This document shows positions 1 to 5,211 of a stretch of DNA of 7,855 nucleotides, one piece after another. Each line of letters opens with the position of its first letter. Within the stretch, counting starts at the first letter, position 1. Position numbers and translations under genes: made by a program. The notes beneath the pieces are model-generated. The model searched no databases, was not told the DNA's origin, and worked only from the letters and a program-made list of their open reading frames with translations. The DNA comes from Pseudomonadota bacterium. GTDB lineage: Bacteria; Desulfobacterota; Desulfovibrionia; Desulfovibrionales; Desulfovibrionaceae. The DNA is taken from positions 1-7,855 of the forward strand of contig JAHJKV010000300.1 of assembly GCA_018822065.1 (NCBI GenBank), in the 5' to 3' direction.

Positions 1-577
1 CGGCACCGTGATCAAGTCCATGTATGACTTCTACGGCGTCGAGATTCCCAAGGGGATCGCCGGAGCGCTTTGCTGCGCCATCCTTTCCGACACCGTCATG
101 TTCAAGTCCGTCACCTGCACCCCGCAGGACAAGGAAGCTGTCGAAGCTCTGGCCAAGATCGCCGGTATCGCTGACGTGAAAGCCCTGGGCATGGAAATGT
201 TCAAGGTCAAGTCTGCCGTTGATGGCGCTTCCCCCTCCGACCTGGTCTTCCGTGACTACAAGGACTTCGACATGTCTGGCAACAAGGTCGGCATCGGCCA
301 GTTGGAAGTCATCGACCTGTCCATGCTGGACGCCCACAAGGCTGCCCTGCAGGCCGAGATCGAGAAGGTCAAGGCTGATGGCCGTCACTCTGTGTTCCTG
401 ATGCTGACCGACATCATGAAGGAAGGCACCGAACTGCTGATCGCCTCCGACGATCCTTCCGTGGTTGCCAAGGCCTTTGCTGGTGTTTCCACCACGGGTG
501 AGCCCGTGTGGCTGGACGGCGTCATGAGCCGCAAAAAGCAGGTCGCCCCGAACTTCATCAAGGCCTTCGAAGCCTAG
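1..577 (+). CDS. ppaC: Manganese-dependent (family II) inorganic pyrophosphatase, C-terminal part
   Basis: Hydrolyses pyrophosphate to two phosphates in the cytoplasm, pulling biosynthetic reactions forward. The left edge cuts the gene. The frame is open from base 2 and reads Gly-Thr-Val-Ile-Lys before the first possible internal start (GTG at 8), so that GTG is not the true start. The visible part begins just after the DHH motif region. It contains Ile-Leu-Ser-Asp-Thr (bases 89-103), whose Asp matches the last metal ligand of the DHH domain (Asp149 in the Bacillus subtilis enzyme), followed by Phe-Lys-Ser-x-Thr-Cys. The DHHA2 domain follows and ends in Ser-Arg-Lys-Lys-Gln near bases 526-540, the family's substrate-binding signature. 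Stop is TAG at 575-577. The N-terminal half with the other metal ligands lies outside the window. CBS or DRTGG regulatory inserts, if present, would precede the visible part, so the regulated subtype cannot be judged. Confidence 0.93.
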   Translation, partial: GTVIKSMYDFYGVEIPKGIAGALCCAILSDTVMFKSVTCTPQDKEAVEALAKIAGIADVKALGMEMFKVKSAVDGASPSDLVFRDYKDFDMSGNKVGIGQLEVIDLSMLDAHKAALQAEIEKVKADGRHSVFLMLTDIMKEGTELLIASDDPSVVAKAFAGVSTTGEPVWLDGVMSRKKQVAPNFIKAFEA

Positions 578-599
578 TCGGAATTACTGATTAAAGAAT

Positions 600-640
600 G
601 AGCGACCTATCCTTTCCGGGATGGGTCGCTCTTTTATTAT
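600..640 (+). terminator. Rho-independent terminator of ppaC
   Basis: Arms GAGCGACCTATCC (600-612) and GGATGGGTCGCTC (619-631) pair over 13 positions with one G-T wobble around a 6-base loop. A T-rich tract, TTTTATTATT, follows directly. It lies 22 bases after the ppaC stop and should end that transcript. Confidence 0.9.
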
Positions 641-939
641 CCTTCTGGCGAAAAGAGACCTATGCAGCAAAACTCATCATAAGACTTATTTGTAGTACAT
701 GCATAGCTACTGCCGAGAAATCTCGCAGATGTTTACGTGAGAACCGGTGGCGCTTTTCGTGAACGACTGTATCAGAAATAGTTGCTTCTATCCTTGCATC
801 ACAGTTGAGCATTTCCAATCACCATACGGTATACATTGTGTTTAAAAAAAACATTTTGCGACAAAAGAGTAATTGTTGATTCTGGTATTTGACAGAATTC
901 GTCAAATGATTCAGTCTATTTGCGTCGTAGCCTTTAAGG
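641..939. other. AT-rich intergenic region with no recognisable gene
   Basis: About 300 bases between the ppaC terminator and the regulator gene. It is visibly richer in A and T than its neighbours, especially 780-900, with an A-run at 844-851. No ORF with a credible start or ribosome binding site was seen. It holds small dyads, such as CGAGA-AA-TCTCG near 715-726, and a loose direct repeat around CGTGA at about 735-765. A poor promoter-like pair, TTGAGC (805-810) and TATACA (830-835), has a 19-base spacer. This is most likely the control region of the downstream response regulator. Confidence 0.5.
888..917 (+). promoter_or_regulatory. Candidate promoter with overlapping near-palindrome, upstream of the HD-GYP regulator
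   Basis: A perfect -35 hexamer TTGACA lies at 889-894. A 17-base spacer puts the -10 at CAGTCT (912-917), a poor match, so a sigma-70 promoter would need help from an activator. The -35 sits inside the inverted repeat TTTGACAGAATTCGTCAAA (888-906). That would be a perfect 18-base palindrome but for one extra A. A dimeric regulator could bind there. The dyad is seen directly; its function is inferred. Confidence 0.35.
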
Positions 940-1056
940 GTGGGTCAAAAAGAATCACTCGTGGTGATCGAGAAACCTTTTCATGCTGACGGGTTCAGGT
1001 TGGGGCTGGTGCTGATGCAGAAAAGCGAACGCGCTGAGGTCAAACAGGACCATACC

Positions 1057-2091
1057 GTGACCATTCTTGTGGTCGAGGATTCCAAGTTCCAGCGGAACAC
1101 CCTTGTTCGCGTTTTGGAAGCTCTCGGCTATGAGATTCTTGCTGCCAAAGATGGGCTGGAAGGGCTCAAGATGTTTGATAAACACCAGCCTCGGCTGGTT
1201 ATTACCGACCTTGAGATGCCCCGTATGGACGGTTTTGGCCTCATCGAACTCATTCGTACCCGCGAAATCAATTATACCTATATCATCGTACTCACCGCAC
1301 TGACGGACAAGGACAATCTGGTCAAAGGATTGGAGCTTGGCGCTGACGACTTCCTGGTCAAACCCGTCAACCCTGAAGAACTTCGAGTTCGCCTCAACTC
1401 GGCCGAGCGCATCTTTCGCCTCCAGACCCAGGACAAGCTCATCTTTGCCCTGGCGCAACTTGCTGACTGTCGCAGCCCGGAAACCGGCAACCATTTGAAA
1501 CGGGTCAAGCAATTTGTTCGTCTGCTGGCCGAGGAACTGGCGCGGTTAGGCGATGAAGAACTGACCCCTCCTGTAATTTCTATTCTGGAATCCATGAGCG
1601 TGCTCCATGACATCGGCAAGGTTGCCATCCCGGACTCCATTCTGAATAAACCCGGCAAGTACAACAAGCTGGAAATCGGGATCATGAGCAAACATACCAA
1701 TATTGGTGGGCAGTTGCTGGAGGATATTTATCAGGAAACGGGTTCGGAGCAGCTCAAGATCGCCAAGGACATTGTCCTGCATCATCACGAGCGCTACGAC
1801 GGGACAGGGTATCCTGCCGGACTCAAAGGTGAGGGTATTCCGCTGGCCGCCCGGATCATGGCCTTGGCCGACGTCTTTGATGCCTTGGGGAATCCGCGAT
1901 GTTACAAGAAAGCATTCAGCCTTGAAAAATGTCGCGAGATCATTGTCGGTGACAAGGGAAAACAATTTGATCCCCAAATCGTCGATGCGTACTTGGCCCG
2001 GGAACAGGAGATGTGGGAGTATCTGGTGCAACACCGTGATGTCAAAGAGGAACTGGATTCCTGTGAATCGATTGAACCCGATGGCAAGTGA
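1057..2091 (+). CDS. Response regulator with HD-GYP domain, probable c-di-GMP phosphodiesterase
   Basis: A two-domain cytoplasmic signalling protein. Residues 1-120 form a CheY-like receiver, with acidic pair Glu7-Asp8, phospho-acceptor Asp51 in Thr-Asp-Leu-Glu-Met-Pro, Thr81 and Lys103-Pro104. Residues about 125-330 form an HD-GYP domain, with Pro-Glu-Thr-Gly-Asn-His, the His184-Asp185-Ile-Gly-Lys pair, the run His242-His-His-Glu-Arg-Tyr-Asp-Gly-Thr-Gly-Tyr-Pro253, and Ala-Asp-Val-Phe-Asp-Ala-Leu. All hallmark metal and substrate residues are present, so c-di-GMP hydrolysis switched by phosphorylation is likely (family knowledge). I chose the GTG at 1057 because AGGA (1046-1049) lies 7 bases before it and the receiver begins at once. 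In-frame starts at 940 (GTG), 961 (GTG) and 1015 (ATG) would add up to 39 residues but lack a good ribosome binding site. No histidine kinase is adjacent, so the partner is elsewhere. It is transcribed alone and converges on dapA. Confidence 0.92.
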   Translation: MTILVVEDSKFQRNTLVRVLEALGYEILAAKDGLEGLKMFDKHQPRLVITDLEMPRMDGFGLIELIRTREINYTYIIVLTALTDKDNLVKGLELGADDFLVKPVNPEELRVRLNSAERIFRLQTQDKLIFALAQLADCRSPETGNHLKRVKQFVRLLAEELARLGDEELTPPVISILESMSVLHDIGKVAIPDSILNKPGKYNKLEIGIMSKHTNIGGQLLEDIYQETGSEQLKIAKDIVLHHHERYDGTGYPAGLKGEGIPLAARIMALADVFDALGNPRCYKKAFSLEKCREIIVGDKGKQFDPQIVDAYLAREQEMWEYLVQHRDVKEELDSCESIEPDGK

Positions 2092-2116
2092 GCCTGCCCA
2101 CCGTTTTTTGCAACAA

Positions 2117-2144
2117 AAAAAGGCCCCCGAATGGGGGCCTTTTT
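2117..2144. terminator. Bidirectional rho-independent terminator between convergent genes
   Basis: AAAAAGGCCCCC (2117-2128) pairs perfectly with GGGGGCCTTTTT (2133-2144) around the tetraloop GAAT. The A-tract on one side and T-tract on the other make it work in both directions. It closes the HD-GYP gene on the + strand and dapA with its cluster on the - strand, 25 bases past one stop and 17 past the other. Confidence 0.95.
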
Positions 2145-2161
2145 CATTACTAAACGTTCAA

Positions 2162-3043
2162 TTAGATCAGACCGACATTTACAAGCACTGCCTTGAGCTT
2201 GGCAAGGCTTTCCTCTGCCAGCGGGCAGATGGGCAGGCGGAACTGGGCCGGCGGGATGATACCCATGAGCCCCAGGCTGGTTTTGACCGGAATGGGATTG
2301 GTCTCGACAAACATCACCCTGTTGACGGGGTTCATCATCAGATGCAATTCCTGGGCTTTTTGATTATCGCCCGTAAAAAAGGCCTTGCACATGCCGCTCA
2401 TTTCAGCGGGCATGATATTGGAGATGACCGAGATGACGCCACGCCCGCCCAGGGAGAGTAAGGGCAAGGCCGTGAAGTCGTCTCCGGAAAGCAGATTGAA
2501 ATCGGTGCCAAGTAGTTCCAGGATGTCGGTCGCCTGGATCATGGAACCGGAAGCTTCCTTGATGGCAAAGACTTCGGGCACTTCATCCGCAATCGCCTTG
2601 AGTTGGGCAGGGAGAAGGTTTTGCCCTGTACGACCTGGGACGTTGTAGATCACAAAGGGAATGGAGGCCTCGGCGGCGATCGCTTTGTAATGGCCGATCA
2701 GACCGGCGGTCGAGGGCTTGTTGTAGTAGGGAGTCACCTGGAGCGTCGCGTCCGCACCAGCGGCCTTGGCCATCTGGGTAAGTTCGATGGCTTCCTTGGT
2801 GGAATTGGAACCCGCACCGGCGATGACCGGGACGCGGCCTTTGGCCTGGTCGACGCAGACTTTGATGACTCGGCCCTGCTCCTCGTGGGACAAGGTCGCA
2901 GCTTCTCCGGTGGTGCCGCAGGGAACCAGGCCGTCGATACCGTTTTCGATCTGCCATTCAATGAGGCCGCGGTAGGCTTCCTCGTCGAACGCACCGTCTT
3001 TGATTGGAGTGACCAATGCGGTGAATGCTCCACGCAATTCCAT
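2162..3043 (-). CDS. dapA: 4-hydroxy-tetrahydrodipicolinate synthase
   Basis: Condenses pyruvate with aspartate semialdehyde, the first committed step to diaminopimelate (cell wall) and lysine, in the cytoplasm. The 293 residues match the usual length. Visible active-site residues are Gly43-Thr44-Thr45-Gly46-Glu47, Tyr107 in Thr-Pro-Tyr-Tyr-Asn, Tyr133 and Arg138 in Tyr-Asn-Val-Pro-Gly-Arg-Thr, and the Schiff-base Lys162 in Ile-Lys-Glu-Ala-Ser-Gly. Asn-Pro-Ile-Pro-Val-Lys near the C-terminus is typical. Residues matching the E. coli lysine feedback site are mostly kept (Ala49, His53, Asn80, Glu84, Tyr106), with Ala at 48 and Gln at 56 where E. coli has Ser and His. Some lysine inhibition is therefore possible (inference). 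AAGGAGG (3051-3057) lies 7 bases before the ATG, the strongest ribosome binding site in the window. It is the last gene of the minus-strand cluster, 53 bases after the selenoprotein gene. Confidence 0.97.
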   Translation of the reverse strand: MELRGAFTALVTPIKDGAFDEEAYRGLIEWQIENGIDGLVPCGTTGEAATLSHEEQGRVIKVCVDQAKGRVPVIAGAGSNSTKEAIELTQMAKAAGADATLQVTPYYNKPSTAGLIGHYKAIAAEASIPFVIYNVPGRTGQNLLPAQLKAIADEVPEVFAIKEASGSMIQATDILELLGTDFNLLSGDDFTALPLLSLGGRGVISVISNIMPAEMSGMCKAFFTGDNQKAQELHLMMNPVNRVMFVETNPIPVKTSLGLMGIIPPAQFRLPICPLAEESLAKLKAVLVNVGLI

Positions 3044-3066
3044 GACTCTTCCTCCTTGACCAAGAA

Positions 3067-3086
3067 AGCGGTGTTGAATGACCGCT
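3067..3086 (-). repeat. Short inverted repeat in the gap before dapA
   Basis: AGCGGT (3067-3072) and ACCGCT (3081-3086) form a 6-bp stem with an 8-base loop in the 53-base gap between the UshA-like gene and dapA. On the - strand only a broken T-run (TTTCTT) follows, so it is a weak terminator at best. It may be an mRNA-stabilising, processing or partial attenuation hairpin. Function unknown. Confidence 0.35.
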
Positions 3087-3096
3087 ATGAAGTATA

Positions 3097-3969
3097 TTAG
3101 TTGAGTGCTTGTCCAATGATGGAAAGCATGTCGTTATCTTCGACGAATCCGTCTGTCAATACGACAGGTTCGGTACGGATGTTTTCTTTCTCTTTCCAGA
3201 GTGGGGCTTTCTTGCGGGATGGCCAGGATTCGACGTCGATCTTGATGACGTATTTTCCCTTATTGTAAGCCCGACACCACCAGGTATTGCCATTGTTCAT
3301 GGCGACCCCGGCGACTTCGACCCCGGCCCCAGAACCCAAGAGAATGTCCACCCCTGCCAGGGGCAAGGATTTCAGATAGCTTTGCTCGGACCAGTATCCC
3401 CATGGGGACATACCGATGAGCAGATCGGTCTCCTTTTGCTTGTCAGAACACATCCTGGTGATGGATCGCAAGGTTTTTTCAGGCACTGTCTTGGCATTTT
3501 TCAATTCCGGAAAGATGATAATTCCGACAGTCTTTCCCGTGATCTTGAGCTCGCGGTAAGCAAGGTCGTCGATGACCTGAAATTCTTTGGGCAGGGGAAC
3601 GGATTGGTCGGTGAAGAAGGATGCCTCCTCGGAGGTTGCCAACCCAAGAGCGTATCCAAAAGTAGTGAAGGCTTCGCTCAAGGCTTCCAGAATCACCTTG
3701 CCTGGAGGTGCGGATTGGGAGCGGGCGAATTCATTGGAACCTGCCAGAAGGAGAAGTTTGCTCGAGTCGATCTGACTCTTGATGGTCGAAAAGTAGGTGG
3801 CCCGCCGGGCCAGTCCTCCGATAGTTCTCCCGCCTCAGGTCGGGCAGGGGCGTAGTTCACCGTAGCTGTTGCCGGTGAAGAGGATGGTCAGGGCCGTTTC
3901 AGCCCTGACAGGGGACGACAAAAAGAGCAGTCCCAGAAGGACTGGCAACAGCAGGATGCGGATGCGCAT
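3097..3969 (-). CDS. UshA-like exported protein with a selenocysteine (TGA) codon at position 45
   Basis: A 290-residue product if the in-frame TGA at 3835-3837 is read through; the stop is TAA at 3097-3099. Residues 1-23 are a Sec signal peptide (Met-Arg-Ile-Arg, a Leu-rich core, then Val-Arg-Ala before Glu24), so it acts outside the cytoplasmic membrane. The mature start resembles the UshA/5'-nucleotidase metallophosphatase fold. Leu-Thr-Ile-Leu-Phe-Thr-Gly-Asn-Ser-Tyr-Gly occupies residues 27-37, and Gly-Gly-Leu-Ala-Arg-Arg-Ala-Thr-Tyr follows soon after. Cys42-Pro-Thr-X45 lies between, with X being the TGA. The family's Asp-x-His metal motif appears as Asn-Ser-Tyr, Gly-Asp as Gly-Ser, and the late His motif as Gly-Ser-Gly-Ala-Gly, so phosphatase activity is doubtful and a Cys/Sec redox role is more likely (inference). 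I recall database entries titled UshA-like (seleno)protein but could not check them. The ATG lies 2 bases after the IHF/HU stop with no good ribosome binding site, suggesting translational coupling. A nonsense mutation is the main alternative. Confidence 0.82.
3795..3817 (-). promoter_or_regulatory. Candidate bacterial SECIS hairpin just downstream of the TGA codon
   Basis: On the - strand, TGGCCC-GGC-GGGCCA (3812 to 3798) makes a 6-bp stem with a GGC triloop. A further AGG/CCT pairing below it (3817-3815 with 3797-3795) is separated by a bulged AC. The apical loop starts 29 bases after the TGA. As I recall the bacterial SECIS consensus, the loop lies roughly 16-37 bases downstream with a G among its first two bases, and this fits. 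It would recruit SelB carrying selenocysteyl-tRNA. It lies inside the coding sequence, as usual in bacteria. Confidence 0.65.
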
Positions 3970-3971
3970 GA

Positions 3972-4247
3972 CTAGCCGTTAATAAACTCTTTCAGTTCCT
4001 TTCCAGGGCGGAAGAAGGGGAGTTTTTTCTGGCTGACCTGAACTACGTCGCCGGTTTTGGGATTGCGACCGGTGTAGCCGTCGTAGTTCTTGATCTTGAA
4101 ACTACCGAAACCACGGATTTCCACCCTGTCGCCACGAACAAGGGCTTCTTTGATGGCATCAATGAACGCGGTGACGATCTTTGTTGATTCGTCAACGTGA
4201 ATCTTTTTTTGTTCAGCCAAGGCCTTGATCAGTTCACTTTTGTTCAT
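3972..4247 (-). CDS. IHF/HU-family DNA-bending protein (IHF beta-like)
   Basis: A 91-residue nucleoid protein that binds and bends DNA as a dimer. Family signatures are Gly46-Phe-Gly-Ser-Phe50, the DNA-intercalating arm Gly60-Arg-Asn-Pro-Lys-Thr-Gly66 with Pro63, and the C-terminal run Pro77-Phe-Phe-Arg-Pro-Gly-Lys-Glu-Leu near 77-85. The Pro-Phe-Phe-x-Pro-Gly-Lys-Glu-Leu ending is closer to integration host factor beta than to typical HU. No alpha subunit is in the window, so whether it forms homodimers or heterodimers is open. GGAG (complement of 4255-4258) lies 7 bases before the ATG. Its TAG stop is 2 bases before the ATG of the selenoprotein gene, so the two are almost certainly co-transcribed. 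The 137-base gap upstream probably holds its own promoter. Confidence 0.93.
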   Translation of the reverse strand: MNKSELIKALAEQKKIHVDESTKIVTAFIDAIKEALVRGDRVEIRGFGSFKIKNYDGYTGRNPKTGDVVQVSQKKLPFFRPGKELKEFING

Positions 4248-4315
4248 GTCAACACTCCAAGAGCTTGTTTGTTCAGACCATTACGGGTTTATAAAAATTG
4301 TTGCTATAAACAGAT

Positions 4316-4332
4316 GGATCAAGCACTGATCC
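4316..4332. promoter_or_regulatory. Inverted repeat upstream of the IHF/HU gene, possible operator
   Basis: GGATCA (4316-4321) and TGATCC (4327-4332) form a perfect 6-bp dyad with a 5-base centre, about 70 bases before the IHF/HU start codon. No T-run follows on either strand, so it is not a terminator. The + strand reads GATCAAGCACTGA (4317-4329), which matches the IHF consensus WATCAANNNNTTR except for the first base and one base of the TTR. IHF autoregulation is therefore conceivable. The dyad is seen directly; the role is speculative. Confidence 0.3.
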
Positions 4333-4386
4333 GCCAATCGTATTTAACTATGCCGAAAAACAATGAATAACGTCAAGTCCTTTCAT

Positions 4387-5202
4387 TTACAAGGATGGAA
4401 AATTTTTCAGAACAGGACGTTTGGAGATGGCCTCAAGATTGTCTTTTCTGTATCGAAGAAAGACTTTTGCGAGGTTGATGATGTCCAGGGAAGCCTTGCA
4501 GGACGGGGCATGCCGCAAGAGTGGGGTCTGGTGGCGGACGGCATCAGGCACCTTGGGATCAAGGGTGATGTAGCCCAAAAAACGTGGTTCGATTCCGAGA
4601 AAATTACGGCAGGCACCATCGAGTCTGTCAAAGGGTGTCATGGCTTCTGCCTTGTTTGTGGCCATATTGACCACAACCAGGAAGTCGTTGACACCATGTT
4701 CGGTGCTCAGAACCTTCATCATCGCATAGGAGTCGGTGAGGGAGGTTGGTTCCGGAGTAACCACGATCATACGAAGCTGGGTCATGGAGGCGAAGGCCAG
4801 GGCCGTGGAGTTGATGCCAGCGCCCAGGTCTAGAACCAGCATCTCGTAGCCTTCAAGCAACTGCATGATCTTTTTGAACAAGACATCCTGCATGTCTTCG
4901 TCCATTTCCACCAATTCCGGGACGCCGCTTGCAGCGGGCAGGAAATCGAAACCGCCTTTTTCGATTTGGACCACGACGTCACGAGGGTCTTCGATATCCC
5001 GCAGAAGGTCTTGTAGATTTTTATCCGGGGTGACGCCGAGCAGCACGTCGAGATTGGCCAGACCAAGGTCGCAGTCCATGAGCAGGGAGGTGAGCCCTTG
5101 GTCAAAGAGGGCGAAACAGAGGTTGAGCGCCAGGTTTGATTTTCCCACGCCGCCCTTGCCGCTCATGATGGAGAGCGAGAGGCTTTTGTTCGGATTGATC
5201 AT
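4387..5202 (-). CDS. FlhG/MinD-like P-loop ATPase
   Basis: A 271-residue cytoplasmic ATPase of the MinD/ParA superfamily. The deviant Walker A is Lys16-Gly-Gly-Val-Gly-Lys21-Ser, with the signature Lys at 16. Asp43-x-Asp45-Leu-Gly-Leu-Ala-Asn-Leu-Asp-Val-Leu-Leu-Gly follows, then a Walker B region, Leu-Val-Leu-Asp125-Leu-Gly-Ala-Gly. Pro-Ala-Ala-Ser-Gly-Val and Thr-Pro-Glu-Pro-Thr-Ser-Leu-Thr-Asp-Ser-Tyr-Ala are typical of FlhG/YlxH, which controls flagellar number and placement with FlhF. No flhF or flagellar gene adjoins, and the N-terminal DQAxxLR-type extension of classic FlhG is absent, so this may be a paralogue with another cargo. No MinD-style amphipathic C-terminal helix is obvious. 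I chose the ATG at 5200-5202 because AGGA, overlapping the upstream TAG stop, lies 7 bases before it. The ATG two codons earlier (5206-5208) is too close to that AGGA. Confidence 0.88.
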   Translation of the reverse strand: MINPNKSLSLSIMSGKGGVGKSNLALNLCFALFDQGLTSLLMDCDLGLANLDVLLGVTPDKNLQDLLRDIEDPRDVVVQIEKGGFDFLPAASGVPELVEMDEDMQDVLFKKIMQLLEGYEMLVLDLGAGINSTALAFASMTQLRMIVVTPEPTSLTDSYAMMKVLSTEHGVNDFLVVVNMATNKAEAMTPFDRLDGACRNFLGIEPRFLGYITLDPKVPDAVRHQTPLLRHAPSCKASLDIINLAKVFLRYRKDNLEAISKRPVLKNFPSL

Positions 5203-5211
5203 GCCCATTTC

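Noticed and set aside
713..765. Small dyads and CGTGA repeats in the intergenic gap as a riboswitch or small RNA
   Set aside because: Stems are only about 5 bp, no known riboswitch core is recognisable, and no terminator follows, so there is too little to call an RNA element.
955..1512. Minus-strand 185-residue ORF inside the HD-GYP regulator
   Set aside because: It is antisense to a clear receiver domain, has no recognisable domain of its own, and its length is explained by codon bias on the coding strand.
3097..3696. Stand-alone 199-residue gene starting at GTG 3694-3696
   Set aside because: It begins in the middle of a conserved domain with no good ribosome binding site. The frame upstream continues through the TGA to a proper ATG with a signal peptide, so this is the 3' part of the selenoprotein gene.
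3835..3837. TGA as a simple nonsense mutation making a pseudogene
   Set aside because: Not excluded, but disfavoured. There is no second stop or frameshift, the codon is specifically UGA in a Cys-x-x-X motif, and a SECIS-like hairpin follows at the right distance.
3109..3855. Long + strand ORF opposite the UshA-like gene
   Set aside because: Its translation matches no family I recognise and has no ribosome binding site. The minus strand carries clear protein signatures, so this is an antisense shadow.
4340..4386. TTGACG on the - strand near 4373 as a promoter -35 for the IHF-like gene
   Set aside because: The best -10-like sequence (TAGTTA) lies 20 bases away, too far for a convincing sigma-70 promoter, and no better pair in the gap was clear.
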